This document shows positions 38,150-48,702 of a DNA stretch of 50,910 nucleotides, piece by piece. The stretch is from Candidatus Methanoperedens sp. (GTDB lineage Archaea; Halobacteriota; Methanosarcinia; Methanosarcinales; Methanoperedenaceae), in the NCBI GenBank assembly GCA_027460465.1, contig JAPZAV010000019.1, forward strand, positions 1-50,910. The letters run 5' to 3'. A program made the translations under genes and the position numbers. Numbering within the stretch: position 1 is the stretch's first letter; each line of letters starts with the position of its first letter. The notes under the pieces were generated by a model that was given only the letters and a program-made list of their open reading frames with translations, was not told where the DNA came from and made no database searches.

Positions 38150-38208
38150 ACAGGATAGATGCGCAATATTGATATGAGATGGGATCGTTAACAGCGCAGG
38201 TGAATTTC

Positions 38209-38451
38209 ATGAGTGAATGTTTTTTATGCCATACTGCCATTGAACCTGCCAATGATGCTGAAATCGAGGGTGTTGAACTGTGCGTTGACTGCTGTGAGAG
38301 ACTGGATGCTGTGATAAGCGATTATCTCACGTCCAGCCCTGGAGGGCTTGACCTTCTCCTCGATGTAATAGCAGATGACCTGGAAAACCCGGAAAGTAGA
38401 TTGAAAGATACGCTGAAAGAGATCATAAAAGAAGTGCAGTCAGAAAAGTAA
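38209..38451 (+). CDS. Small zinc-finger-like hypothetical
   Basis: MSECFLCHTAIEPAND...GVELCVDCCERLD (paired Cys). Confidence 0.6.
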   Translation: MSECFLCHTAIEPANDAEIEGVELCVDCCERLDAVISDYLTSSPGGLDLLLDVIADDLENPESRLKDTLKEIIKEVQSEK

Positions 38452-38623
38452 TAAACTTTTTCAATGGGTGAGAAGCAGTCTTCCGAAACCGTATACGATA
38501 AGAATCACGATAATTATTGCCACAACCACTTTAAGATCTTCTATATCAAAACTTAGTCGTTCTTTCATGGTACACCCATTTTTACTTTTTATGGTATATA
38601 AATCCATCCAAAAGAAACAGGAA

Positions 38624-40564
38624 ATGTCAAGCGTGGACGTTGCTTCGATAGTCAAAGAACTCAAGTCCCGTTTAATCGACGCAAAGATAGCGAAGGTCTA
38701 TCAGCACTCGCAGGATGAGATCAGGATTGGTCTTCATATCTTTAATGAAGGAAGGACAAATCTTGTGGTCGAGGCAGGAAGGCGCATGCACCTGACGGTA
38801 CATCCTGAGACAGCGCCCAAGTTCCCGCAGTCCTTTCCAATGCTGCTTCGAAAATACCTGAGCGGCGGCAGGATAATAGATATCTCGCAGTACGACTTTG
38901 ACCGGATAATCAAGCTCCACATCCAGAGAGGAGAGGATAAGACCATTCTCCTGATCGAGCTTTTTTCACGCGGCAACATCATCCTGCTCGATGCTGAAAA
39001 TCGAATCATCCTCCCGCTGAAGTCCATAAGTTTCAGGGAGAGGAAAGTGATGAGGGGAGAACTATACGAACTCCCTGCGATGCAGATCAGCCCGACAACA
39101 GCGACGCCCGACGAGTTAAAGGATATGTTCTCTCATTCTGATACAGATATTGTCAGGACGCTGGCAACCCGCATGAACATGGGAGGGCAGTACGCTGAAG
39201 AGATCTGTCTTCGCGCAGGAATTGATAAGAACACACCTGCAGCGCATTTGAGAGATGTTGCTCCTGTTTTCAACGCAATGCAGGAGGTTTTTGGGCCGCT
39301 TGGCGCGGAATTAAGACCCCACATCGTGCTTGAGGACAGCAAAAAGATAGATGTCCTCCCATTCGAACTCTCCCAGTTTGAAAAATACGAAAAGAGATAT
39401 TCTGGCAGTTTCAATGAAGCTCTGGATGAGTACTTCAGCAAAGAGGTAGCTGAAAAAAAAGACGGGGAAGAGAAAAAGCCGGAACCCAGGAAACAAGGAT
39501 TGTTGGAGCATCGTCTGCAAAAACAGACGCAGGCACTCTTGAAGTTCAGGGAGGAAGAAGGTAAGCTCGTTCATAAAGGTGAGCTGATCTATGCGCATTA
39601 CCAGAGAATAGATGGGATCCTGAGTGCGATAAAGACAGCAAGAGATAAGGGATATTCATGGGATGATATCAGGGATATACTGAGGAAGTCTGATATCCCT
39701 GAATCCAGGGCTATCAGGTCGATCAATCAAAGCAAGGGCACGATCACTGTAAATATTGATGATGAAGAAGTTGAACTTGACATCAGGCTTTCTGTGCACC
39801 AGAATTCTCAGGTTTATTATGATAGAGCAAAAAAGATAAGCTCAAAGATCAAAGGTGCGCTCAAGGCAATAGAAGAGACAAAAAAATTAACTGAAAAACA
39901 GGAGCTTCCTGAGATAAGGAAAAAGCCGCAAAGACCAAAGGCGAAGTGGTACGAGCAGTTCAGATGGTTTTTCTCCTCTGATGGATTCCTCGTTATCGGG
40001 GGCAGGGATGCACAGAGCAATGAAGACATTGTTAAGAAATACCTTGAGAAAAGGGATATCTTCTTCCACGCACATGTCTCAGGTTCGCCGGCTGTCATCA
40101 TAAAAACCGAAGGTAAAGAAGTTCCCCAGACCTCACTTCTTGAAGCAGCTCAGTTCACGGTCTCGTATTCTGGTATCTGGAAATCAGGACAGGCAAGCGG
40201 GGACTGCTACTGGGTGCATCCGGAGCAGGTCTCAAAGACCCCGGAATCCGGGGAGTATGTTGCGAAAGGGGCTTTTGTGATCCGGGGCACACGCAACTAT
40301 TACAGGGACGTCATGCTCGGTATCGCTCTGGGGCTTGAGGATGATAACAGGCTGATCGGAGGATCCGTGAGCGCTGTGAAGAAAAAGGCGAAGCTGGTTT
40401 TCGAGATAGAGCCTGGCGAGTTTAACCAGAACGACCTCTCAAAAAAAATATACAGGATGCTGAATGAGAAATTCGAAGATAAAAGGCTAATCAAAGCGAT
40501 CGCCTCACCAGACAGAATAGCGATGTTCCTGCCTCCTGGCGGATCGAAATTGAAAGAAGGCTAA
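38624..40564 (+). CDS. rqcH: RqcH/Rqc2/NEMF family ribosome quality control protein
   Basis: MSSVDVASIVKELKSRLIDAKIAKVYQ; EQFRWFFSSDGFLVIGGRDAQSNEDIVKKYLEKRDIFFHAHVSGSPAVIIK; YSGIWKSGQASGDCYWVHPEQVSKTPESGEYVAKGAFVIRGTRNY. Confidence 0.95.
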   Translation: MSSVDVASIVKELKSRLIDAKIAKVYQHSQDEIRIGLHIFNEGRTNLVVEAGRRMHLTVHPETAPKFPQSFPMLLRKYLSGGRIIDISQYDFDRIIKLHIQRGEDKTILLIELFSRGNIILLDAENRIILPLKSISFRERKVMRGELYELPAMQISPTTATPDELKDMFSHSDTDIVRTLATRMNMGGQYAEEICLRAGIDKNTPAAHLRDVAPVFNAMQEVFGPLGAELRPHIVLEDSKKIDVLPFELSQFEKYEKRYSGSFNEALDEYFSKEVAEKKDGEEKKPEPRKQGLLEHRLQKQTQALLKFREEEGKLVHKGELIYAHYQRIDGILSAIKTARDKGYSWDDIRDILRKSDIPESRAIRSINQSKGTITVNIDDEEVELDIRLSVHQNSQVYYDRAKKISSKIKGALKAIEETKKLTEKQELPEIRKKPQRPKAKWYEQFRWFFSSDGFLVIGGRDAQSNEDIVKKYLEKRDIFFHAHVSGSPAVIIKTEGKEVPQTSLLEAAQFTVSYSGIWKSGQASGDCYWVHPEQVSKTPESGEYVAKGAFVIRGTRNYYRDVMLGIALGLEDDNRLIGGSVSAVKKKAKLVFEIEPGEFNQNDLSKKIYRMLNEKFEDKRLIKAIASPDRIAMFLPPGGSKLKEG

Positions 40565-41583
40565 TTCGCATGTGCTTTTTCTTCAACATCATATTCATCA
40601 AAGATCTCACCTACCAGTTCTTCCAGGATATCCTCTAATGAGACAAGCCCGATCACCTTCATGTTACTGTCCACGACCACTGAGATATTCATCTTCTTTT
40701 GCTGCAGTTCCTTCAATACAGAGGAGATCTCCCGCCCCGCTCTCACGATCAGGAGGGGACGAAGGATCTGATGCACCTTTACCCTGGGAAGGTCGCTGTC
40801 CCTGAACTTCAGGAAGTCTTTCGCATAGATCATCCCTATGATATTGTCAAAATCCTTCTGATATACAGGTATCCTGGAGTGGCCTGATCCGTTTATCAGC
40901 GAAAGTGCGGCATCAAGAGGCTCTGAATCATCTATTGCAACTATTTTTTCCCTCGGGGTCATCACGCCATGGGCTTTCCCGTTGGTGAACTCAAAGACCT
41001 TGTGTATCATCTCAGTCTCATGTTTTTCAATTGTCCCCTCTTTTTCTCCCACCTTGAGGAGCATTTTGATGACTTCCTCTGTAACAAAAGGATGCTTTAT
41101 CCTTTCTTTGCCTCCAAGGATCAGGATCAGGGTATTCACGATCGTTGTGAGGAACCATACTAAAGGCTTCAGGATTTTGATTGTGATCGTTATCGGATTT
41201 GCAATAACCAGGGCTATGGGTTCTGAGTTCCTTGAAGCAAGTGTCTTTGGAAAGACCTCGCCAAAGATCAGGATGAAGAGCGTCATCACACCTGTTGCTA
41301 TCGCTATCCCGGAATCACCGAAATACCTGATCGCAGCATCGGTAGCAAGCACAGATGCGCTTATGTTCACGATATTGTTCCCTATCAGGATTGCTGCAAG
41401 GAACATCTCAGGGTTCTCAAGTAATTTTATGAGTATTCTTGCGTTTTTGTTTCCGGTTTCTGCAAGATGCCTTGCTTTGATCTTGCTCACAGAGAGAAGT
41501 GCGGTCTCTGAGAGTGAGAAAAAAGAAGAGAACAATACCAGCATTAATATGATAATTATTTCAAATGTTATCCAGTAATCCAT
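40561..41583 (-). CDS. CNNM/CorC-type membrane protein (DUF21 plus CBS pair)
   Basis: SLSETALLSVSKIKARHLAETGNKNARILIKLLENPEMFLAAILIGNNIVNI; MTPREKIVAID; SLEDILEELVGEIFDEYD. Confidence 0.95.
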   Translation of the reverse strand: MDYWITFEIIIILMLVLFSSFFSLSETALLSVSKIKARHLAETGNKNARILIKLLENPEMFLAAILIGNNIVNISASVLATDAAIRYFGDSGIAIATGVMTLFILIFGEVFPKTLASRNSEPIALVIANPITITIKILKPLVWFLTTIVNTLILILGGKERIKHPFVTEEVIKMLLKVGEKEGTIEKHETEMIHKVFEFTNGKAHGVMTPREKIVAIDDSEPLDAALSLINGSGHSRIPVYQKDFDNIIGMIYAKDFLKFRDSDLPRVKVHQILRPLLIVRAGREISSVLKELQQKKMNISVVVDSNMKVIGLVSLEDILEELVGEIFDEYDVEEKAHAN

Positions 41584-41638
41584 TAGATTTTTAACCGTTC
41601 ACTATAATAACATGCTGACTTAAAGATTTAACGATGGC

Positions 41639-41893
41639 ATGGCAATGATAGTTCTTGCAGAATTCGAGTTCAGGCTGGGGAAAACCGCAAGGGTAGTCTA
41701 TGAATCGTTACTTCCAGAACTCGGGGAGGATTACCAGCGTACAAAAGCAGGGATTATGCACAAGCACGATGTGCTGATTCTGAATGTGGAGGCAAACGAT
41801 CTCGTCTCGATGAGGGCTGCACTGAACGGATGGCTAAGGTTGATAAAAATCTCCTGTGAGATGAGTGATATCGCTTTGAAACATAAGTTATAA
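41639..41893 (+). CDS. pcc1: KEOPS complex subunit Pcc1
   Basis: Short Pcc1-like protein (LLPELGEDYQRTKAGIMHKHDVLILNVEANDLVSMRAALNGWLRLIKI), upstream of prefoldin beta. Confidence 0.85.
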   Translation: MAMIVLAEFEFRLGKTARVVYESLLPELGEDYQRTKAGIMHKHDVLILNVEANDLVSMRAALNGWLRLIKISCEMSDIALKHKL

Positions 41894-41935
41894 GTCAATG
41901 ATTGGCAATACTACACCAGATTTACAGGTGAATAC

Positions 41936-42292
41936 ATGAGTCAGGAATTACCTCCGCAGATTAAAAACCAGCTTGCACAGCTGCAGCAGATTCAGCAGCA
42001 GGCGCAGGCAATCCAGGTTCAGAAGAACCAGGTCGAGATAACTTTGAAAGAGACAGAACTTGCTCTTGAAGAACTTGAAAAACTCGAACCCGATGTAGCG
42101 GTCTACAGAGCAATCGGTGATCTATTGATCAAGACAGAACGCGATAAGACCAAAGATATCCTCAAGGAGAAAAAAGATACACTTGATCTGAGATTGCAGA
42201 CCCTTGCCCGTCAGGAAGAGCGCGCACAGAAGCGGTTCCAGCAGTTGCAGGAGCAGCTCAAACAGGCTATCGGAACTCCGACAGCGCAATAG
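41936..42292 (+). CDS. pfdB: Prefoldin subunit beta
   Basis: LPPQIKNQLAQLQQIQQQAQAIQVQKNQVEITLKETELALEELEKLEPDVAVYRAIGDLLIKTERDK. Confidence 0.95.
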   Translation: MSQELPPQIKNQLAQLQQIQQQAQAIQVQKNQVEITLKETELALEELEKLEPDVAVYRAIGDLLIKTERDKTKDILKEKKDTLDLRLQTLARQEERAQKRFQQLQEQLKQAIGTPTAQ

Positions 42293-42295
42293 ATC

Positions 42296-43258
42296 ATGGA
42301 GATCAACGAGTCAGAATTCTACAATCGGCTGCTGGATTACCACAATCTTCTCTACTTATGCCACAGGAATGCAGATCCCGATGCCCTGGGAAGTGCGTTT
42401 GCGTTAAAGGAAGCACTCGGAGGCACAATAGGCGTAATAGAGGGCTGCGACAGGGTAGCATCCCAGATCGCAAAACAGCTCAACATTGATTTTGTGGTAA
42501 ATCCCGCGGACGACCATGACTTTGTGGTTGTAGTGGATACCTCCACGCTTGCTCAATTGAACGGATTTCAGTTAAAAAGATATGCAGTCATTGATCACCA
42601 CGCGACCACATCATTAAATATAAATGCAGATTTTTTTCTTCACAGGAACAGCAGCTCCACAGCCGAGATAGTGCTCAGGGTGCTGAACCTGATGGGTGCG
42701 CCGATAATGAGGCGTGCGGCATTTGCTCTTATCGCAGGCATCATTACTGATACTGGTAATTTCAAGCATGCATCTGCAGACTCGTTCAAGGCTATGGCGG
42801 AATTGATAGAATTGAGCGGCATAGAGTACAGCGAAGTGATGGAATCGCTTTCCTCTCTCCCGCAGGACATCTCCATGCGGATTGCTTTTATAAAGGCTGC
42901 ACAGCGCGCCATAATCGAGAGGGTTGAGGACTGGATCATTGTCACATCGCAGGTCAGCTCTTTTGGCGGCGCTGCAGCCACCAATCTGATTTCGATCGGT
43001 GCAGATGTCGCTTTTGTAGCCTCAAAGGACGCAGAGGTGGTCAAGGTGAGCGCTCGAGCCAGAAAAAATGCCATCAATGCAGGTGTGAACCTTGCAAGAC
43101 TGATGGAGGATATTAGCGCGAGATTCAATGGCACAGGAGGCGGGCACGAGGGCGCGGCAGGGATGGATGTTCATGGGGACATTGAGAACATACTTGCAAA
43201 CTGCACTGAGTATGTCAGGAACTCGCTTTTGAAAATAACCTGCCAGATGCGACCTTAA
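42296..43258 (+). CDS. DHH family phosphoesterase (NrnA/RecJ-like)
   Basis: CHRNADPDALGSAFAL; VVVDTST; VIDHHAT; GIITDTGNF; GTGGGHEGAAG. Confidence 0.93.
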   Translation: MEINESEFYNRLLDYHNLLYLCHRNADPDALGSAFALKEALGGTIGVIEGCDRVASQIAKQLNIDFVVNPADDHDFVVVVDTSTLAQLNGFQLKRYAVIDHHATTSLNINADFFLHRNSSSTAEIVLRVLNLMGAPIMRRAAFALIAGIITDTGNFKHASADSFKAMAELIELSGIEYSEVMESLSSLPQDISMRIAFIKAAQRAIIERVEDWIIVTSQVSSFGGAAATNLISIGADVAFVASKDAEVVKVSARARKNAINAGVNLARLMEDISARFNGTGGGHEGAAGMDVHGDIENILANCTEYVRNSLLKITCQMRP

Positions 43259-43261
43259 GAT

Positions 43262-44767
43262 CTATCCTGTTGCCAGAAGTTGATTGATCGCAGCGACTAG
43301 CGCCTCAACCGATGCCATCACTATATCTTCATTCATGGCCCTGGCTGAGACAATCCTGCCCTTTTCATCCTCGACGCCGATAATTACTTCTGCAAGGGCA
43401 TCAGATCCGCCCGAGATCGCCTCGATCCTGAAATCGCGCAATTTGACCCTGTAGTCGCCCAGGATACCTGTCACTGTTTTGAGCGCTGCATCCACTGGTC
43501 CAACTCCAATGTTTGCACCCAGGCGCTCCTGACCGTTCACAATGGCTTTCACAGTTGCGGTCGGCGTAATGATATTCCCTGTCATCACAGATACTTCTTT
43601 GAGCACGATGGTCTGCTCTCCTCTTGAAGCAGTGCCTATTATTGATTCTGCGATGGCATAGAGATCTGCATCAGTGATACGTTTACCTTTGTCCCCGATA
43701 TCCTTTATCCTTTTCATTATTTCGTTCAGATGCGCATCTGCCGGATGCAGTCCTGAGCTTTCAAGCGATTGCTTCACAGCATGTTTGCCTGCATGCTTTC
43801 CAAGCACAATCCGCCTTCTGTGACCCACCATCTCTGGCGTCATGACCCCTGGCTCGAATGTATCGGATCTGACAAGTACTCCATGCGTGTGTATGCCGGA
43901 TTCGTGTGCGAAAGCATTCTCTCCCACGATAGGCATTGTGGGAGGCATCCTGACCTTGGTCAATCGCTCCACAAGATGCGATGTCTCTACTATGTACTGT
44001 GTTTTTATATTGGTTTTTGCACCGTACAGGGAGTGGAGTCCCATAACTGTCTCTGCAAGGTCTGCATTTCCTGCGCGTTCACCCAGACCGTTTATTGTGA
44101 CCTGGACCTGGCTTGCCCCGGCTTCCACCGCGGCAAGACTGTTCGCTGTTGCAAGCCCGAAATCGTTGTGGCAGTGAACATCTATCGGGATCTTGATATT
44201 CGCTGCGATCTCGCTGATAAGTTTGTACATGGCAGAGGGCACGCCCACACCCACAGTATCTGGCACATTGATAATATCGCAGTGCGCTGCTTCCACACCT
44301 CTGTAGATGCTGATGAGATAATCCACATCCGTCCTTGTTGCATCCATGGCTGAGAAGAGGCACTTCACTCCATGGTCTTTTATATACTCGACCGCATCCA
44401 CGGCCATCTTATAGACATCGTCCCTGCTTTTCTTGATAGTGGAGATCCTCTGGATATCCGAAGTGGAGACAAAGATATGCACCATATCCACACCGCAGTC
44501 AAGACATGAATCTATATCTGATCTGATCACGCGTGCAAGTCCGCAAACCTGCAGGTTCAATCCTGCATCAGCGACCGTTTTAACAGATTCTTTTTCCCCA
44601 TCAGAAGACATGGGAAAACCTGCTTCGAGAATGTCCACACCGAGTTTATCAAGCTGCTGCGCAATCTGAAGTTTTTCTTCCTTTGTCAGCGAGACCCCGG
44701 GGGTTTGTTCCCCGTCGCGGAGCGTGGTATCAAAAATGCTTATTTTTTTGTTTCTTAGCGATTCAAT
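43262..44767 (-). CDS. 2-isopropylmalate synthase / citramalate synthase family
   Basis: ORF track begins at 44638 (GTG), but open translation continues upstream as (I)ESLRNKKISIFDTTLRDGEQTPGVSLTKEEKLQIAQQLDKLGVDILEAGFP; no ATG/GTG/TTG between the in-frame stop (44795-44797) and DTTLRDGEQ; 44767 is an ATT. Confidence 0.9.
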   Translation of the reverse strand: MESLRNKKISIFDTTLRDGEQTPGVSLTKEEKLQIAQQLDKLGVDILEAGFPMSSDGEKESVKTVADAGLNLQVCGLARVIRSDIDSCLDCGVDMVHIFVSTSDIQRISTIKKSRDDVYKMAVDAVEYIKDHGVKCLFSAMDATRTDVDYLISIYRGVEAAHCDIINVPDTVGVGVPSAMYKLISEIAANIKIPIDVHCHNDFGLATANSLAAVEAGASQVQVTINGLGERAGNADLAETVMGLHSLYGAKTNIKTQYIVETSHLVERLTKVRMPPTMPIVGENAFAHESGIHTHGVLVRSDTFEPGVMTPEMVGHRRRIVLGKHAGKHAVKQSLESSGLHPADAHLNEIMKRIKDIGDKGKRITDADLYAIAESIIGTASRGEQTIVLKEVSVMTGNIITPTATVKAIVNGQERLGANIGVGPVDAALKTVTGILGDYRVKLRDFRIEAISGGSDALAEVIIGVEDEKGRIVSARAMNEDIVMASVEALVAAINQLLATG

Positions 44768-44901
44768 TACGTAAAAGACGATCCCTCGCGTTGATCATAG
44801 TTATCGCATCTAAATATAGTTTTATGGTATAAAGCTTTTCTTATACAGTTTATTCCGGGGGTAAGATACACTTAATATCATTACCACCGTGTTGAACAGC
44901 A

Positions 44902-45201
44902 ATGAAAGAGGCTGTAAAGCAGACCTGTGATGGCGTTGTTCTTGATCTTGAAGTCTCCCCCGGGGCAAAAAAGACTGGGGTGCATGGTTTTAATATATGG
45001 CGCAAGCGCATCGAAGTCCGGCTCAGTGAGAGGGCGGAGAGAGGAAGAGCAAATGAGCAGCTCATCTCTTTCTTCGCTGATCTATTCAATATTGATTCCA
45101 GGAATATCCAGATCATCACAGGTTTGACAGGCAGCAAGAAATCTGTGAAGATCACAGGGACTGATGCATCTGACATTCTGAAGGTTCTGAATGAAAAATG
45201 A
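44902..45201 (+). CDS. DUF167/UPF0235 (YggU-like) protein
   Basis: LEVSPGAKKTGVHGFNIWRKRIEVRLSERAERGRANEQLISFFADLFNI...QIITGLTGSKKSVKITG. Confidence 0.92.
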   Translation: MKEAVKQTCDGVVLDLEVSPGAKKTGVHGFNIWRKRIEVRLSERAERGRANEQLISFFADLFNIDSRNIQIITGLTGSKKSVKITGTDASDILKVLNEK

Positions 45202-45698
45202 ATATAAGAACTCTTGAAGATATAGAACGGCTTGAAAGCATCGAAGAGATCATCCTGGAACTTCAGGAACTTGCGCAGAGCGGTGCGATCATCGTGGTAG
45301 AAGGAAGGCGTGATGTGGAATCTCTACGATCCCTGGGGATCAGCGGTGAGATCTGGCTTGCATGCCAGCACCCGCTGCTAAAGTTCGCAGAACAGCTATC
45401 AGAAAGCGGAAAAGAGATCGTTTTATTGACAGACTGGGATAAGAAAGGTGGAATCGTTGCGCGCAAGATCCTGAACTACCTGACGTCATATGGCGTCGCG
45501 CCCAATACTGAGATCCGTTCACGAATAGGAATCCTTGTAAGAAAAAGGATCAAAGATATAGAGAGCCTCAACAATTATGTCATAAAGCTCAGGTGCGAGG
45601 TGGGGAATGATCCTATTGAAGGCGACAGGCGCGCTCCTGTGCATCCACTGGAATGTCTTAAGAGCGGCAATGATGGCGCTGAAAATGGGAATGAATAG
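45198..45698 (+). CDS. Small Toprim-domain protein (UPF0292-like)
   Basis: [47 protein letters not shown]. Confidence 0.88.
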   Translation: MNIRTLEDIERLESIEEIILELQELAQSGAIIVVEGRRDVESLRSLGISGEIWLACQHPLLKFAEQLSESGKEIVLLTDWDKKGGIVARKILNYLTSYGVAPNTEIRSRIGILVRKRIKDIESLNNYVIKLRCEVGNDPIEGDRRAPVHPLECLKSGNDGAENGNE

Positions 45699-45734
45699 GT
45701 CAAGAGCTTAAAGCCTCAGTAGTCGGGTGTTCAA

Positions 45735-45926
45735 ATGCAAAGACTTTATGCAGATAAAAAAATCAAGGCTCTTGAAGAGCAGATTGAGTTGCTCAAATCT
45801 TTTATTTCCAAAAAGGAGCCATTGATTACGATAGGAGATTACAGGAAATATCTTGCAAAAACTAAAAAAGCGGTTGTAGTGTCTATAGAGCCCACAGAAT
45901 ACATTAGAAAAACCAGAGTAAAATGA
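45735..45926 (+). CDS. Short coiled-coil hypothetical protein
   Basis: MQRLYADKKIKALEEQIELLKSFISKKEPLITIGDYRKYLAKTKK; small ORF only. Confidence 0.45.
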   Translation: MQRLYADKKIKALEEQIELLKSFISKKEPLITIGDYRKYLAKTKKAVVVSIEPTEYIRKTRVK

Positions 45927-46017
45927 TGAACACATTCCAAAGCAATATTGCTGAAACCACAATGCTTTTAAAGGTGACCAAACAATTATGGTATTGCATA
46001 GATGCAATTAATCATCC

Positions 46018-46173
46018 ATGCAACCAATCATCCAGAGAAAAGTAGTTAGATATTCATATTCACAGAGGGTTCACGGATTAAAAAGTGGCCCTGATAACAA
46101 TGTTAACTTTCATTTCCTCAAGGGACAGAAACAAAGAAGGCTGATTTCAAACAGGTATAATAGTTTAAACTAA
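46018..46173 (+). CDS. Small basic ORF upstream of dnaG
   Basis: [51 protein letters not shown]; below the track cutoff; coding status uncertain. Confidence 0.2.
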   Translation: MQPIIQRKVVRYSYSQRVHGLKSGPDNNVNFHFLKGQKQRRLISNRYNSLN

Positions 46174-46247
46174 AAAAACGTCTGTTAAGCCTAACCTTGG
46201 GAATGAAACTATTTTCTAACTACGATTTCAAAGGGAGGGTACATTAT

Positions 46248-47546
46248 ATGCAAAATTCAGATACAACGAAATATATCATTCATGCCAGAATAAAAGCAGA
46301 TGGAGTTATCGAACGCCCTGATGTCATAGGCGCGATATTCGGACAGACAGAAGGTTTGATAGGTGCTGATCTCGACCTGAGAGAGCTGCAGAAAAGCGGA
46401 AGGATCGGGAGACTTGAGGTCAATATCAAATCAAATATGGGGAAGTCGGTGGGAACGATCGAGATCCCCTCAAGCCTTGATAAGGTTGAGACAGCGGTGC
46501 TCGCATCCAGTCTTGAGACCATTGACAGGATCGGTCCCTGCATTTCCAACATCAACATCGCAAAGATAGAGGATGTCAGGTCATCTAAAAGAAAAAAAGT
46601 CATAGAGAGGGCAAAGCAGATCCTCTCGGAGATGTTCGATGAGATGCTTCCAGAGAGTCAGGAAATCACGGATGAAGTCAGGCAGTCTTTACGGATCGAG
46701 GAGATCACGACCTATGGGAAAGAGAGTATCCCGATGGGACCGAATGTGGTTGATTCAGACGCCATAATAGTGGTTGAAGGAAGGGCTGATGTACTGAACC
46801 TTCTCAGGTACGGCATAAAGAACGCTATCGCAGTAGGAGGGACCAATGTTCCTCAGCCAGTGATGGACCTCTGCAAGAAAAAGACAGTGACCGCGTTCAC
46901 GGACGGTGACAGAGGAGGGGAACTCATAATCAAAGAGCTTCTCCAGGTCGCTGATATTGACTATATTGCCCGTGCCCCAGACGGGAAGGGCGTGGAAGAG
47001 CTTGTCCAGAAAGAGATCCTGAAATCATTGAGGCAGAAAATACCTGTTGAGCAGGCATTCGATTATTATCAGGTCAGCAAAAAGAGAAGAGTCGCGATAA
47101 TGGATGCGACCAGGAAAAAGGCAACAGGAAGGAGCGAGCCCTTGGTTTCTGAATATGTAGAAATGGTTCCTGCCAAAGAGGAACTTACAGAGTTCGAACA
47201 GACCGTAGAGCCTGAAAAGTCTGTCGAAGAACCTGGAGAAGCGGTGGAAAAAGAAGGTAAGAAAAATGTATTCCATGACCATATGGCTCAGTTAAGCGGG
47301 ACCTTGAGCGCGCGTCTTCTCGACAGGAGCAATAATGTAATAAGTGAAGTACCTGTCCGCGATCTTGCAAGTGCATTAAAGGAAGCCAATGGAGATATCG
47401 CAAGCGTTGTGTTCGACGGCGTGATAACCCAGAGGATAGTGGACATCGCTTCAGAGAAAGGAATAACGAACCTGATAGGTGCAAAGATGGGGAACGTTGT
47501 AAAAGCCCCTGCCTCGATACATATGGAAGCCTCAGGCAGCCTGTAA
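46248..47546 (+). CDS. dnaG: Archaeal DnaG primase
   Basis: [58 protein letters not shown]; Toprim [40 protein letters not shown]. Confidence 0.96.
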   Translation: MQNSDTTKYIIHARIKADGVIERPDVIGAIFGQTEGLIGADLDLRELQKSGRIGRLEVNIKSNMGKSVGTIEIPSSLDKVETAVLASSLETIDRIGPCISNINIAKIEDVRSSKRKKVIERAKQILSEMFDEMLPESQEITDEVRQSLRIEEITTYGKESIPMGPNVVDSDAIIVVEGRADVLNLLRYGIKNAIAVGGTNVPQPVMDLCKKKTVTAFTDGDRGGELIIKELLQVADIDYIARAPDGKGVEELVQKEILKSLRQKIPVEQAFDYYQVSKKRRVAIMDATRKKATGRSEPLVSEYVEMVPAKEELTEFEQTVEPEKSVEEPGEAVEKEGKKNVFHDHMAQLSGTLSARLLDRSNNVISEVPVRDLASALKEANGDIASVVFDGVITQRIVDIASEKGITNLIGAKMGNVVKAPASIHMEASGSL

Positions 47547-47548
47547 GG

Positions 47549-48583
47549 ATGAAAATGTGGGTAGAACCGTACCCAGAATTCAGTCCTGAAAAACCGCTCT
47601 TTATCTGCATCCTGGCAAATACAGGGACTGCCAGGATTCCTGGAATTTCAGCGGCAGGTAAAACCCCGGAACTCACTGATTATACGCCGGCGGCAGATGC
47701 TGAGCTCGTCGAGACAGGAAAAGCCATCAGCATCACTGAACCTGCGATGTGCCCATCGGGTGCGCCCACACCTGCGGTATTGACAAGGGCATCCATGCTG
47801 CTCACAGAGATCCCCTGCCTCTTTATCAGCGCAGGTCTGAATGTTAGACCAAAGGTACCATTTTTTGATCTTAATGCCCACCCCGGAGGAGACATACGAA
47901 ATGGTCATGCAGTGGAAGATGCTGGAGATATCTATAAGAAATCTGCAGCTCTTGGAAAGAAGCTTTCGAAGCTCTCTGATCTTGTCATAATCGGCGAAAG
48001 CGTACCTGGAGGAACAACGACAGCTCTTGGAGTGATGAGGGCTATGGGTTATAACGGCATGGTCTCATCCAGCTTTCCTGACAATCCGCAAGAAATCAAA
48101 GACAGGGTAGTGAGTGAAGGGATGAAGCGCGCACACCTGTCATTTGGCTGTTTGAAAGATGACCCACTCTGTGCAGTGGGGCATCTTGGCGATCCCATGA
48201 TGGCAGCCGCTGCAGGATTAGTGGACGGGCTCGGCACAAAGACCATACTTGCAGGCGGGACTCAGATGGTTTCGGTGCTGTGCATAATCAAGAACCTTGG
48301 ACTGAAGAGAGATGTCTCAATAGCCACAACCTGTTATGTTGCGGACGACAAGAGCGCAAATTTCAGGGAAATGATCGAAGTGCTGGGGTTTCAGGCATTT
48401 ATCGCAGACCCGGGCTTTGGGAATTCAAGATTCAAAGGACTCAGGATGTATGAGCGCGGAGAAGTGAAAGAAGGCGTGGGTGCTGGCGGAGCCATGCTGG
48501 CTGCTGCGATGATGGGGTTTTCTCAGAAAGAGTTCAGGGAAAGAACTGAAGAAGTGTACGGCAGCCTGTTTCCTATTTCGTGA
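47549..48583 (+). CDS. UPF0284/TIGR00303 family, CobT-like phosphoribosyltransferase
   Basis: TARIPGISAAGKTPELTDYTPAADAELVETG; GESVPGGTTTALGVMRAMGY; LGDPMMAAAAGLVDG. Confidence 0.92.
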   Translation: MKMWVEPYPEFSPEKPLFICILANTGTARIPGISAAGKTPELTDYTPAADAELVETGKAISITEPAMCPSGAPTPAVLTRASMLLTEIPCLFISAGLNVRPKVPFFDLNAHPGGDIRNGHAVEDAGDIYKKSAALGKKLSKLSDLVIIGESVPGGTTTALGVMRAMGYNGMVSSSFPDNPQEIKDRVVSEGMKRAHLSFGCLKDDPLCAVGHLGDPMMAAAAGLVDGLGTKTILAGGTQMVSVLCIIKNLGLKRDVSIATTCYVADDKSANFREMIEVLGFQAFIADPGFGNSRFKGLRMYERGEVKEGVGAGGAMLAAAMMGFSQKEFRERTEEVYGSLFPIS

Positions 48584-48702
48584 TATGATTGAAAGGCCAG
48601 GGCTTTTTCGACCTGTTCTATCAAAATCATTATATTTTACCTATTACAATTATACATTTGTACGCCCCGGGCATTACATGCTCTGAGCGTTAGGAGGAAA
48701 AT

